Positions 9,265 through 18,488 of a stretch of DNA of 64,000 nucleotides are shown here, piece by piece. The stretch is taken from NCBI RefSeq assembly GCF_010977555.1, contig NZ_CP048815.1, positions 4,332,501-4,396,500 on the forward strand, written 5' to 3'. Position numbers and translations under genes: made by a program. The stretch's first letter is position 1; every line of letters begins with the position of its first letter. Below the pieces are notes generated by a model. The model did no database searches. It was not told the origin of the DNA and saw nothing but the letters and a program-made list of their open reading frames with translations. Source of the DNA: Caulobacter rhizosphaerae (GTDB taxonomy: Bacteria; Pseudomonadota; Alphaproteobacteria; Caulobacterales; Caulobacteraceae).

Positions 9265-10899
9265 ATGACCGCGATCGATGCGCCCGTTCCCACCACGGCC
9301 CCTCCCACCACGGCTTCGGGCCGGCCCGACCTGGACAAGGGGCTGGGCTCCGCCGGCCTCCTGGGCATGGGGGCCGCAATCCTCGTCGCCCTGCTGTATG
9401 TCGCTTACAGCGTCTATGCCGACGCCACTTCGGCCGGGGTCAGCGCCGTCGCCTTCCTGCCGTTCGTCCTGTTGTTCATCGCCCTGCTGATCGCCCTGGG
9501 CTTCGAGTTCGTGAACGGCTTCCACGACACGGCCAACGCCGTGGCCACGGTGATCTACACCAACTCGCTGCCGGCCAACGTGGCCGTGGTGTGGTCCGGC
9601 TTCTTCAACTTCCTGGGCGTGCTGCTGTCGACCGGCGCGGTGGCGTTCGGGATCGTCTCGTTGCTGCCGGTCGAGCTGATCCTGCAGGTCGGCTCCAGCT
9701 CGGGCTACGCCATGGTGTTCTCGCTGCTGCTGGCGGCGATCGCCTGGAACCTGGCGACCTGGTTCTTCGGCATCCCCTCGTCCAGCTCCCACACCCTGAT
9801 CGGCTCGATCATCGGCGTCGGCGTGGCCAACGCCATGATGCACGGGCGCAGCGGCACGGCCGGGGTCGACTGGACCAAGGCCACGGACATCGGCAAGGCC
9901 CTGCTGCTGTCGCCGCTGATCGGTTTCGGCGTCGCGGCGCTGCTGTTCCTGGCCGCCAAGCTGCTGATCCGCAACAAGGCGCTGTACAGCGAGCCGACGC
10001 CCGGCGTGCCGCCGCCGTTGTGGATCCGCGCCCTGCTGGTGTTCACCTGCACCGGCGTGTCGTTCGCCCACGGCTCCAACGACGGGCAGAAGGGCATGGG
10101 CCTGATCATGCTGATCCTGATCGGCACCGTGCCCACGGCCTATGCGCTGAACCGCGCCGTGCCGCCGGCCTACACCGCCCAGTTCGAGACCGCCTCGGCG
10201 GCGGCGGCCAGCGCGCTGGCCCCGCACGGCGCCGGGCCGGCTCCAGGCCTGTCGCCGGCCGTCGCGCGGACTTCGGTCACCCGCTACATCGCCGAGAAGA
10301 CCCTGGCGCCCGACACCGTCCCGGCGGTCGCCGTGCTGATCACCGACATCAACCGCCAGGTCCAGGACTACGGCTCGCTGGCCAAGATCCCGGCCAGCGC
10401 CGTCGGCAACGTCCGCAACGACATGTACCTGGCGTCGGAGGGCCTCAAGCGCATCGCCAAGGAGCCCTCCCTGCACCTGGCCGGGCCGGAGAAGAAGGCG
10501 CTCGACGCCTATCGCGCCGCCCTGGACAAGGGCACCCGCTTCATCCCCACCTGGGTCAAGGTGGCCGTGGCCTTCGCCCTGGGCCTGGGCACCATGGTCG
10601 GCTGGAAGCGGATCGTGATCACCGTCGGCGAGAAGATCGGCAAGACCCATATGACCTACGCCCAGGGGGCCTCGGCCGAGCTGGTGGCCATGGGTACGAT
10701 CTTCGCCGCCGACCACCTGGGCCTGCCGGTCTCGACCACCCACGTCCTGTCCTCGGGGGTGGCGGGGACCATGGCCGCCAATGGATCGGGCCTGCAGATG
10801 TCGACCCTGCGCAACATGCTGGCCGCCTGGGTGCTGACCCTGCCGGTGTCAATCCTGCTGGCGGGCGGGCTGTACTGGCTGCTCTCGCAGGTCTTCTAG
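9265..10899 (+). CDS. pit: Inorganic phosphate transporter, PiT family
   Basis: A 544-residue polytopic inner-membrane protein. It carries the duplicated PiT signatures: GFEFVNGFHDTANAVATVIYTNSL in the N-terminal half, and GLPVSTTHVLSSGVAGTMAANGSG near the C-terminus, with GIPSSSSHTLIGSIIG between. It symports metal-phosphate with protons. A hydrophilic insert of about 130 residues (roughly residues 305-430) separates the two halves, longer than in the E. coli proteins. The ATG at 9265 is preferred over GTG 9256 because the AAGCGAAGG ribosome-binding site is then eight bases upstream. No phoU-like DUF47 gene is adjacent. Confidence 0.9.
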   Translation: MTAIDAPVPTTAPPTTASGRPDLDKGLGSAGLLGMGAAILVALLYVAYSVYADATSAGVSAVAFLPFVLLFIALLIALGFEFVNGFHDTANAVATVIYTNSLPANVAVVWSGFFNFLGVLLSTGAVAFGIVSLLPVELILQVGSSSGYAMVFSLLLAAIAWNLATWFFGIPSSSSHTLIGSIIGVGVANAMMHGRSGTAGVDWTKATDIGKALLLSPLIGFGVAALLFLAAKLLIRNKALYSEPTPGVPPPLWIRALLVFTCTGVSFAHGSNDGQKGMGLIMLILIGTVPTAYALNRAVPPAYTAQFETASAAAASALAPHGAGPAPGLSPAVARTSVTRYIAEKTLAPDTVPAVAVLITDINRQVQDYGSLAKIPASAVGNVRNDMYLASEGLKRIAKEPSLHLAGPEKKALDAYRAALDKGTRFIPTWVKVAVAFALGLGTMVGWKRIVITVGEKIGKTHMTYAQGASAELVAMGTIFAADHLGLPVSTTHVLSSGVAGTMAANGSGLQMSTLRNMLAAWVLTLPVSILLAGGLYWLLSQVF

Positions 10900-11083
10900 G
10901 GGCGGCGGCGGGAGTCAAGGCGCCGGAGCGGTGACATCCGGGCGAGGCGGCCCCGCGGGTGAGCTTGGGAAAACGGTGTGGTCGCGACCGACGGCTCCGC
11001 TATAAATGCCGAAACAGGCGTTTTCGCCCTTGCCATGCGCCGGTTCCGCCGGGCAGCTTCACCACATCCATAGGTCGCATTCC

Positions 11084-11746
11084 GTGCAAGATCTCGCCCA
11101 AGCCGTCTACCTGTCCCTCGGTCTCACCCTGCTTGGCGGCTATCTGCTGGGCTCGATCCCGTTCGGCCTGATCGCCACGCGGCTGGGCGGGGCCGGCGAC
11201 ATCCGCCAGATCGGCTCGGGCAATATCGGGGCGACCAACGTGCTGCGTTCGGGCCGCAAGGACCTGGCCGCCATTACCCTGCTGGGCGACGCCGGCAAGG
11301 GGGTGGTCGCGGTGCTGCTGGCCCGCTGGCTGAGCCACGACAACCCGTTCATTGTCGCCCTGGCTGGCGGCGCGGCCTTCACCGGCCACCTGTTCCCCGT
11401 CTGGCTGAAGTTCAAGGGCGGCAAGGGCGTGGCCACCTTCTACGGCGTGCTGCTGGCCGCCTGCTGGCCGGTGGGCCTGCTGGCCGCCGTGACCTGGCTG
11501 GCCGTGGCGGCCCTGTTCCGCATCAGCTCGCTGGCCGCCCTGGTCGCCGCCGCCCTGGCCGCGCCGTTCGCCTTGGCCACCGACCAGGACGCCGCCTTCC
11601 TGGGCCTGTGCCTGTTCATGGCCGTGCTGATCTTCATCCGGCACAAGGACAACATCGGCCGGCTGCTGACGGGCCAGGAGCCCCGGATCGGCAAGAAGAA
11701 GACGGCCGAAGCGCCGCCGACCCAAAGCACAGACGGGGCCGCGTGA
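11084..11746 (+). CDS. plsY: Glycerol-3-phosphate acyltransferase PlsY
   Basis: PlsY transfers an acyl group from acyl phosphate to glycerol-3-phosphate, the first step of phospholipid synthesis. The 220-residue membrane protein shows the family loops: GSIPFG, then the GSGNIGATNVLR phosphate-binding motif, and HLFPVWLKFKGGKGVAT. About five membrane segments are visible. I take the GTG at 11084 (VQDLAQAVYLSL) as the start; the frame upstream of it has no membrane character and reads through a non-conserved stretch. The stop overlaps the dprA start (GTGA). Confidence 0.92.
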   Translation: MQDLAQAVYLSLGLTLLGGYLLGSIPFGLIATRLGGAGDIRQIGSGNIGATNVLRSGRKDLAAITLLGDAGKGVVAVLLARWLSHDNPFIVALAGGAAFTGHLFPVWLKFKGGKGVATFYGVLLAACWPVGLLAAVTWLAVAALFRISSLAALVAAALAAPFALATDQDAAFLGLCLFMAVLIFIRHKDNIGRLLTGQEPRIGKKKTAEAPPTQSTDGAA

Positions 11747-12846
11747 CGCCGCGCCGCCTCTCGGACAGCGAGCGCCTGGCCTGGCTTCGGCTGGCGCGCA
11801 CCGAGACGGTCGGCCCGGTCGCCTTCGACCATCTGCTCCAGCGGTTCGGCTCGGCCGAGCGCGCCCTGGTCGCCCTGCCCGACCTGGCTCGCCGGGCTGG
11901 CCGCGCCTCGCCCCTGCGGCCGCCGCCCGAGAGCGAGGTCCTGCAGGAGCTGGACAGCGGCCACCGCCTGGGCGCGCGGCTGATCTGCGGCTGCGAGCCG
12001 GACTTTCCCCCGCGGCTGGTGGCCCTGGACCCGCCGCCGCCGGTGCTGTGGGCCCTGGGCCGCGCCGAGCTGCTGTCCCAGCCCAGCCTGGCCATCGTCG
12101 GGGCGCGGATCGCCTCGGCCGGTGGCCAGCGCTTCGCCCGCCAACTGGCCGCGGAGCTCGGCCGGCATGGCTATGTGGTGGTGTCGGGCCTGGCGCGCGG
12201 CGTCGACGGCGCGGCCCACGAAGGCGCCCTGGCGACCGGCACGGTGGCGGTGCTGGGCGGCGGCGTCAGCGACGTCTATCCGCCCGAGCACGCCGCCCTG
12301 CACGCCCGCATCGCCCATGAGGGCGGCTGCATCGTCAGCGAAAGCGCCCCCGACCGCCGGGCGATCGCCAAGGACTTCCCCCGCCGCAACCGCATCATCT
12401 CGGGCCTTTCGCTGGGCGTGATCGTGGTCGAGGCCGAGCTGAAGTCCGGCTCGCTGATCACCGCCCGCCTGGCCGCCGAGCAGGGCCGCGACGTGTTCGC
12501 CGTGCCCGGCTCGCCTCTGGACCCGCGGGCCAAGGGTCCCAACGACCTGATCCGCCAGGGCGCGATCCTGTGCGAGGGCGTCGAGGACGTGCTGCGCTCG
12601 CTGTCGGGCCAGGCCCACCTGCGCGAACGCGAGCGGCCTTACGTGACCGAGGACGACGGCGTGGAGGTCGACCACGACGCCCTGCGCGACGAGATCGCCC
12701 GCCTGCTCTCCCCCACGCCGGTCTCGCGCGACGAACTGGTCCGCGCCACCCACGCCCCGACCGCGGCGGTGATGGCGGCCCTGGTGGAGCTGGCCCTGGC
12801 CGAGCGGGCGGAACTGCTGCCGGGCGGGATGGTGGCGGGGATTTGA
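11743..12846 (+). CDS. dprA: DNA processing protein DprA/Smf
   Basis: DprA loads RecA onto incoming single-stranded DNA during transformation. The 367-residue protein has an N-terminal SAM-like region, the Rossmann core (AIVGARIASAGGQRFARQLAAEL, VVSGLARGVDGAAHEGAL, TVAVLGGGVSDVYPPEH, FPRRNRIISGLS, EAELKSGSLITARLAAEQGRDV) and a C-terminal winged-helix-like domain (LSPTPVSRDELVRATH). The start is the GTG that overlaps the plsY stop; the open frame upstream is only the shadow of plsY. The plsY-dprA-topA neighbourhood is common in alphaproteobacteria. Confidence 0.93.
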   Translation: MTPRRLSDSERLAWLRLARTETVGPVAFDHLLQRFGSAERALVALPDLARRAGRASPLRPPPESEVLQELDSGHRLGARLICGCEPDFPPRLVALDPPPPVLWALGRAELLSQPSLAIVGARIASAGGQRFARQLAAELGRHGYVVVSGLARGVDGAAHEGALATGTVAVLGGGVSDVYPPEHAALHARIAHEGGCIVSESAPDRRAIAKDFPRRNRIISGLSLGVIVVEAELKSGSLITARLAAEQGRDVFAVPGSPLDPRAKGPNDLIRQGAILCEGVEDVLRSLSGQAHLRERERPYVTEDDGVEVDHDALRDEIARLLSPTPVSRDELVRATHAPTAAVMAALVELALAERAELLPGGMVAGI

Positions 12847-12884
12847 TGACCTTCGTCTTGCCTTAGGTACTGGATACCCGTACC

Positions 12885-13169
12885 ATGCAGGTCACCTTCG
12901 AGTGGGATACCGAGAAGGCGCGGAGCAATCTCGCCAAGCACGGGGTGAGCTTCGACGATGCGTGTTTCGCGATCCTCGATCCCTACCACCTCGAGGATAT
13001 CGACGATCGTTTCGACTATAACGAAGAGCGGCTGCAGATTATCGGCTTGAGCTCACAACGCGTATTGTTCGTGGTGACCCTCTCCCATGACGAAAACCAC
13101 TACAGGATCATCTCCGCCCGCCCTGCCGACCGGCATGAAGAGGGTCGTTATCTCCGCGGCAAACCCTAG
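12885..13169 (+). CDS. brnT: BrnT-family toxin
   Basis: The 94-residue protein matches BrnT ribonuclease toxins: FEWDTEKARSNLAKHGVSFDDA at the N-terminus, a middle acidic stretch (DIDDRFDYNEERLQIIG), and the RVLFVVTLSHDENHYRIISARPADRHEEGRY end with the conserved RIISAR motif. BrnT has a RelE-like fold and arrests growth by RNA cleavage. It overlaps the downstream HTH antitoxin gene. The ATG follows dprA by 38 bases, so the pair is inserted between dprA and topA. Confidence 0.88.
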   Translation: MQVTFEWDTEKARSNLAKHGVSFDDACFAILDPYHLEDIDDRFDYNEERLQIIGLSSQRVLFVVTLSHDENHYRIISARPADRHEEGRYLRGKP

Positions 13170-13497
13170 GCCGCCCGCCGGCGAGACCGATTGGGCGCGC
13201 CTCGACGCACTGACCGACGAAGAAATCACAGCCGCCGCACAGTCCGACCCCGACTGCCCACCGCTGACGCCGGAGCAGCTTTCGCGGTTCAAGCGGGTAA
13301 ACCTTATCAAGGGCATCCGCCTCAAGCTGAGCATGACCCAGGCCGAGTTCGCGGCCGCCTTCCGCCTGCCCCTGGCTACGGTCCGCGACTGGGAGCAGGA
13401 GCGCAGCTATCCCGACGCCCCGGCCCGGGCCCTGCTGACCGCCATCGCCCGGGACCCGGAAACGATGATGAGACTGATCGGCGGCGAGGCGGCCTGA
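13135..13497 (+). CDS. HTH-containing antitoxin partner of BrnT
   Basis: The product (120 residues from the ATG at 13135; an ATG at 13087 would add 16) begins with the KRVVIS segment and a TDEEITAAAQSDPDCPPLT stretch like BrnA antitoxins. It ends with a Cro/C1-type helix-turn-helix (KLSMTQAEFAAAFRLPLATVRDWEQERSYPDAPARAL). It should neutralise the overlapping BrnT and repress the pair's own promoter. The start is uncertain because neither ATG has a clear ribosome-binding site; translation may be coupled to brnT. Confidence 0.8.
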   Translation: MKRVVISAANPRPPAGETDWARLDALTDEEITAAAQSDPDCPPLTPEQLSRFKRVNLIKGIRLKLSMTQAEFAAAFRLPLATVRDWEQERSYPDAPARALLTAIARDPETMMRLIGGEAA

Positions 13498-13510
13498 GGC
13501 CCAAATATTC

Positions 13511-13528
13511 CTCTCTCTATAGAGAGAG
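13511..13528. repeat. Perfect 18-base palindrome CTCTCTCTATAGAGAGAG
   Basis: An uninterrupted palindrome 13 bases after the antitoxin stop codon and about 130 bases before topA. It lacks a T-run, so it is not an ordinary intrinsic terminator. It could act as a protein site, a cruciform-prone element or a terminator hairpin. Confidence 0.6.
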
Positions 13529-13656
13529 CCGTCGGCCAAATGCGCCGTCCGCCACGGCCGCCGTTGACAGACACCGGGGGACGCCCCCACTTTCCGGCCC
13601 TCGCCGCCTCGGTTCGCCCTGGGGACGAACCCAATTCCCAGGCATCCAAGGTCCTA

Positions 13657-16335
13657 ATGAACGTCGTCGTCGTCGAGAGCCCGGCCAAGGCCAAGACCAT
13701 CAACAAGTATCTCGGGTCCGACTTCAAGGTTCTGGCCTCGTACGGCCACATCCGCGACCTGCCGTCGAAGGACGGGTCGGTGGAGCCGGACAACGACTTC
13801 GCCATGAGCTGGGAAGTCGACGGCAAGGCCGCCAAGCGGGTGTCCGACATCGTCGACGCCCTGAAGGGCGCCGATCGCCTGATCCTGGCCACCGACCCCG
13901 ACCGCGAGGGCGAGGCGATCAGCTGGCACGTGCTGGAAGTGCTGCAGAAGAAGAAGGCGATCAAGGACAAGACCGTCCAGCGCGTCACCTTCAACGCCAT
14001 CACCAAGTCGAGCGTGCTGGAGGCCATGGCCAATCCGCGCGACATCGACATGGAGCTGGTCGAGGCCTACCTGGCCCGCCGCGCCCTGGACTACCTGGTC
14101 GGCTTCACCCTGTCGCCGGTGCTGTGGCGCAAGCTGCCGGGCAGCCGTTCGGCCGGCCGCGTGCAGTCGGTCTGCCTGCGGCTGATCGTCGACCGCGAGC
14201 TGGAGATCGAGCGCTTCAAGACCCAGGAATACTGGACGGTCGAGGCCGACGTCACGGCCGGCGCCGAGCCGTTCCTGGCCCGCCTGGTCAAGCACGAGAA
14301 CAAGAAGCTCACCAAGTTCGACCTCAATAACGAGGGCTCGGCCCTGGCCGCCCGCGCCGCCGTGCAGAAGGCGGTGTTCAAGGTCGCCGCCGTCGAGAAG
14401 AAGCCCGGCAAGCGCTCGCCCGCCCCGCCCTTCACCACCTCGACCCTGCAGCAGGAAGCGGCCCGCAAGCTGGGCTTCTCGGCCCAGCGCACCATGCAGG
14501 CGGCCCAGAAGCTGTACGAAGGCATCGACATCGGCGGCGAGACCGTCGGCCTGATCACCTACATGCGGACCGACGGCGTGTCGGTCGAGCCGGAGGGCAT
14601 CGCCGAGGCGCGCAGCGTGATCGGCAACGTCTATGGCGAGACCTACGTCCCCGAGACCCCCCGCTACTACAAGGCCAAGGCCAAGAACGCCCAGGAGGCG
14701 CACGAAGCCATCCGCCCCACCAGCCTGAAGCGCAACCCCGGCTCGCTGCGCCTGGAGCCCGACCTGGGGCGTCTCTACGAGCTGATCTGGAAGCGGATGA
14801 TCGCCTCGCAGATGGAAAGCGCCCGCATCGAGCGCACCACCGTCGACCTGGAGAGCGCCGACGGCCAGACCGGCATGCGCGCCACGGGCCAGGTCGTTCT
14901 CTTCCCCGGCTACCTCGCCGTCTACGAGGAAGGCCGCGACGACGAGGGCGACGAGGACAGCGCCCGCCTGCCGATGATCGAGGAAGGCGCGACCGCCAAG
15001 GTGCTGGACGCCCGCGCCGACCAGCACTTCACCGAGCCGCCGCCGCGCTATTCGGAAGCCAGCCTGGTCAAGAAGATGGAAGAGCTGGGCATCGGCCGCC
15101 CCTCGACCTACGCCTCGGTCCTGACCGTGCTGCGCGACCGCGCCTATGTCCGCATGGAGAAGCAGCGCTTCATCCCCGAGGACAAGGGCCGGCTGGTCAC
15201 GGCGTTCCTGGAGCAGTTCTTCCGCCGCTATGTGGAGTACGACTTCACCGCCGCCCTGGAAGAGCAGCTGGACCTGGTGTCGGACGGCAAGCTGGACTGG
15301 AAGCAGTTCCTGCGCGACTTCTGGAAGGATTTCGCGGCCGCGGTCGGCGAGATCGCCGAGCTGCGCACCACCAACGTCCTGGACGCCCTGAACGAGGCCC
15401 TGGGCCCGCACATCTTCCCGGACAAGGGCGACGGCTCCAACCCGCGCGCCTGCCCGACCTGCGGCACGGGGCAGCTTTCGCTGAAGACCGGCAAGTTCGG
15501 GGCCTTCATCGGCTGCAGCAACTATCCTGAATGCCGCTACACCCGCCAGCTGGCCACCAGCGAGGGCGACGGCGAGGCCGAGGCCGCCGACAAGGAACTG
15601 GGGATCAACCCGGCGACCGGGCGCGCGGTGTGGCTGAAGAACGGCCGCTTCGGACCCTATGTCGAGGAGCTGGCGGCGGAGGGCGGCGGCGACAAGCCCA
15701 AGCGCTCCAGCCTGCCCAAGGGCTGGACGGCGGCGGCGGTCGACCTGGAAAAGGCCCTGCGCCTGCTGTCCCTGCCCCGCGAGGTCGGCGCCCACCCGGA
15801 CGACGGCAAGACCATCACCGCGGGCCTGGGCCGCTTCGGGCCGTTCGTGCTGCACGACGGCACCTACGCCAACCTGGAGAACCCGGAAGACGTCTTCGAC
15901 ATCGGCCTGAACCGCGCGGTGGCCCTGCTGGCCGACAAGCGGGCCGGCGGCGGGCGTCCGCAGCGCGGCCAGGCCGCGGCCCTGGCCGAACTGGGCAATC
16001 ACCCCGAGGACGGCAAGCCGATCCGCGTGCTGTCCGGCCGCTTCGGCCCCTACATCAAGCACGGCGACACCAACGCCAACGTTCCCAAGGGCGCCGACCC
16101 GGCGGCCCTGACCCTGGATGAGGCCGTCGCCCTGATCGCCGAGCGGGTCGCCAAGGGCGGCGGCGGCAAGAAGCCGGCGAAGAAGGCCCCGGCCAAGAAG
16201 GCGCCCGCCAAGGCCAAGGCCGAGGCGGCGACGGACGGAGCGGCCCCCGCGAAGAAGGCTCCGGCCAAGAAACCGGCGGCCAAGAAGGCGGCGGCCAAGA
16301 AGCCCGCGGCGACAAAGGCCAAAGCCGAGGCGTGA
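13657..16335 (+). CDS. topA: DNA topoisomerase I
   Basis: TopA relaxes negative supercoils. The 892-residue protein starts at MNVVVVESPAKAKTINKYLG (Toprim domain), chosen because this is the family's N-terminus; the frame upstream is unconserved. The catalytic tyrosine is Tyr302 in LITYMRTDG. One four-cysteine zinc ribbon follows the core (ACPTCG...CSNYPEC), then three repeats of the alphaproteobacterial type with GRFGPYV/GRFGPFV/GRFGPYI motifs. The last 65 residues are a Lys/Ala/Pro-rich histone-H1-like tail with repeated AKKAP units, likely DNA-binding. Confidence 0.95.
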   Translation: MNVVVVESPAKAKTINKYLGSDFKVLASYGHIRDLPSKDGSVEPDNDFAMSWEVDGKAAKRVSDIVDALKGADRLILATDPDREGEAISWHVLEVLQKKKAIKDKTVQRVTFNAITKSSVLEAMANPRDIDMELVEAYLARRALDYLVGFTLSPVLWRKLPGSRSAGRVQSVCLRLIVDRELEIERFKTQEYWTVEADVTAGAEPFLARLVKHENKKLTKFDLNNEGSALAARAAVQKAVFKVAAVEKKPGKRSPAPPFTTSTLQQEAARKLGFSAQRTMQAAQKLYEGIDIGGETVGLITYMRTDGVSVEPEGIAEARSVIGNVYGETYVPETPRYYKAKAKNAQEAHEAIRPTSLKRNPGSLRLEPDLGRLYELIWKRMIASQMESARIERTTVDLESADGQTGMRATGQVVLFPGYLAVYEEGRDDEGDEDSARLPMIEEGATAKVLDARADQHFTEPPPRYSEASLVKKMEELGIGRPSTYASVLTVLRDRAYVRMEKQRFIPEDKGRLVTAFLEQFFRRYVEYDFTAALEEQLDLVSDGKLDWKQFLRDFWKDFAAAVGEIAELRTTNVLDALNEALGPHIFPDKGDGSNPRACPTCGTGQLSLKTGKFGAFIGCSNYPECRYTRQLATSEGDGEAEAADKELGINPATGRAVWLKNGRFGPYVEELAAEGGGDKPKRSSLPKGWTAAAVDLEKALRLLSLPREVGAHPDDGKTITAGLGRFGPFVLHDGTYANLENPEDVFDIGLNRAVALLADKRAGGGRPQRGQAAALAELGNHPEDGKPIRVLSGRFGPYIKHGDTNANVPKGADPAALTLDEAVALIAERVAKGGGGKKPAKKAPAKKAPAKAKAEAATDGAAPAKKAPAKKPAAKKAAAKKPAATKAKAEA

Positions 16336-16366
16336 CGCGCCTCGGCGGTGGGATTAAGCTGACCGC

Positions 16367-16738
16367 ATGACGTCGCTCGAACGCCCCTTGCCGCTGCCTG
16401 TCGTGGTCTTGATCCTGTCGGCCATCAGCGTCGGCGGCTTCGCCTTCGGCCTCAAGAACGCCCTGCTGAAGACCGACCACGAGACGGCCTCGACCGCGCC
16501 CCTGGCCGAGGTCTCGGGCGTGCCGGTGCGCGAGGCGACGCCGGCGGTCGCCGAGGTCGCCCCGCCGCCGCCCGTCGAGGCTCCCAAGCCCAAGCCGGTC
16601 GAAGAAGTCGACGACACCCCGGTGGTCGCCGCGCCGGTGGTCGAGACCCCGCCCGCCGCGCCGCCCCCGGTCGAGAAGAAGCCGGAAGCCCCGCCGCCCG
16701 CCCAGACCCCGCCGCAGCGGATCGAGGACCTGTACTAG
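16367..16738 (+). CDS. Small membrane-anchored Pro-rich protein, function unknown
   Basis: The 123-residue protein has one N-terminal membrane segment (about residues 9-28) followed by a long Pro/Ala/Val/Glu-rich tail ending QRIEDLY. The layout resembles periplasmic spacer proteins and is similar in style to the gene at 35. It lies 31 bases after topA, same strand, and may be cotranscribed. I recognise no family. Confidence 0.6.
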   Translation: MTSLERPLPLPVVVLILSAISVGGFAFGLKNALLKTDHETASTAPLAEVSGVPVREATPAVAEVAPPPPVEAPKPKPVEEVDDTPVVAAPVVETPPAAPPPVEKKPEAPPPAQTPPQRIEDLY

Positions 16739-16830
16739 GGTCTTCCCTAGCGCGCGGTCTCGTCACAAGCGTGGCAAGGATGTCCCCCGCAAATCGTGGT
16801 CGTCAGATCCGCCCTGCTCGAAGGCTCCGC

Positions 16831-18414
16831 ATGAAGTCCTGGCCCTGCCTTGCCCTGCTCGTCGCCTGCACGGCGGCCGCCCCCGCCCTGGCCCAGTCCG
16901 AGAAAGAGCAGTTGGAGGCGATCGCCTCGGTCATCGGCCTGGACATGTCGGCCGAAGCGATGATCGGCTATTGCGAACAGGTCGCGCCCGACGCCGCCTC
17001 GGGCCTTCGTCCCCGATGGCTGGCCTGGCGCGAGGACGCCCTGCTTCCCCAGGTTTCGCAGGCGCTGGGTCCGGACAAGCTGGGCCAGTTGCGCGGGATC
17101 ATGGGCTCGGTGGCGACCAGCGCCATCGGCAAGCTCAAGCAGATGGGGCCGCCCCAGACCGTCTGCCCGCAGATCTCCGGCTGGCTGAAGGAAGGCCCCT
17201 TCGTCACCCGGACAGCCTATCCCGCCCTCTATGCCGGCCTGCCCGCCGCCGGATCGATCACGGCCGCCTCGGCGACGGCGGCGGCGGCGCCGGCGACCAC
17301 GGGCGGCGTCTACTATACGCCGGCCCAGCTGACCGCCCTGGTCCAGTCCTGGTTCGGCCCCGCCAACGACGTCAAACGGGCCGGGCGCATGATGGACCAG
17401 GCGGGGCGGATCTACATCCAGGGCAAGGTGGTGCGGATGGGCGACGCCTATCTGGTCCAGACCAACGACGGGGTGTTCCGCTCCAGGGTCCTGGTCAGCA
17501 CCGGCTTGGACCTTGACCGGTACGAGGGACAGACCATCACGGTCGAAGCCGACCTGAAGGAGCTGCCCGGCGGCATGGCCTGGTTGAAGGACAGCCGGAT
17601 CGTCGATCCCGCGGGCCTGAAGCCCTCGCCGCTGCCCGCCGAGCCCGGGCTGACCCGCTTGCAGGTCTCCGCCGCCCAGATCACCGCCGCGCCGGGCGCG
17701 GGGCTCAGACCCGACCAGATGCACGGCCTGCTGCACCATGGCTACGGAACCACCGGCTCCAGCGGCTACGAGTTCCGCGAGGACATCTTCCTGCTGCTGA
17801 AGGACGGCACGGTCTATCTGGGCGAGGACGTCGCGCCCAGCGACCTGGACGTCGCCAAGTCGCGCAAGCTGGAGCCCCAGATGTGGGGCCGCTGGCGCCA
17901 GGCCGGCGGCGGCTTCCAGATCCAGCGCAACGATGATTTCGGCCGCCCGGAGGCCTGGAGCGACCAGGCCGGCCGGTTGATCCCGACCTGGAAACCGGGA
18001 CAGCGACTGAACGGCGCCTACACCAGCACGAGCTTCCACGGCAGCCAAGCCTTGGGCGGGACCTACAACTCGACCACCTACAGGTTCTCCGCCGATGGAC
18101 GATTCGAGGTGATCGGCTATCGCCAGTCCGGCTCGGGTTCGATGGCGGCCAACGCCGGCTTCTCGGGCGGCGCCGCGGGCTATTCCGACGGCGAAGGCTC
18201 GAGCGCTTCCGCCGGCGGCGGCGCGGGCGGGGCGTTCGCCAGCGCGCAAAGACGCTCCAACGAAGGCTCGGGCAACCGGGGGACCTATCGGCTGGACGGC
18301 CTGAGCCTGGAACTGAAGTTCGACGACGGGCGCACCGAGACCGTGCTCTGCGCGCCCTGGAGCTCCGACCTGAAGGGCATCTACATGCAGGGCCGAACCT
18401 TCAGCCAGAACTAG
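16831..18414 (+). CDS. Secreted protein of unknown function
   Basis: A 527-residue product with a clear signal peptide (MKSWPCLALLVACTAAAPALAQ). I chose this ATG because the 20 codons before it would bury the signal. Residues around 150-235 (GRIYIQGKVVRMGDAYLVQTNDGVF...) look like a small OB-type beta domain. The C-terminal half contains a Gly/Ser-rich segment (GGAAGYSDGEGSSASAGGGAGG) and ends in GTYRLDGLSLELKFDDGRTETV, a motif seen in many uncharacterised secreted proteins. No catalytic motif is evident. It stands alone between two plus-strand genes. Confidence 0.7.
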   Translation: MKSWPCLALLVACTAAAPALAQSEKEQLEAIASVIGLDMSAEAMIGYCEQVAPDAASGLRPRWLAWREDALLPQVSQALGPDKLGQLRGIMGSVATSAIGKLKQMGPPQTVCPQISGWLKEGPFVTRTAYPALYAGLPAAGSITAASATAAAAPATTGGVYYTPAQLTALVQSWFGPANDVKRAGRMMDQAGRIYIQGKVVRMGDAYLVQTNDGVFRSRVLVSTGLDLDRYEGQTITVEADLKELPGGMAWLKDSRIVDPAGLKPSPLPAEPGLTRLQVSAAQITAAPGAGLRPDQMHGLLHHGYGTTGSSGYEFREDIFLLLKDGTVYLGEDVAPSDLDVAKSRKLEPQMWGRWRQAGGGFQIQRNDDFGRPEAWSDQAGRLIPTWKPGQRLNGAYTSTSFHGSQALGGTYNSTTYRFSADGRFEVIGYRQSGSGSMAANAGFSGGAAGYSDGEGSSASAGGGAGGAFASAQRRSNEGSGNRGTYRLDGLSLELKFDDGRTETVLCAPWSSDLKGIYMQGRTFSQN

Positions 18415-18488
18415 GCAGGACCGTCTTCATGGTCCCTGCGGACGCTTTCCCTTGGCCATCGCCCCCTTCGGCGCGTTAGACGAGGAGA

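Noticed and set aside
13654..16062. An 802-codon minus-strand frame over topA
   Set aside because: An antisense shadow of topA, whose plus-strand product is unmistakable.
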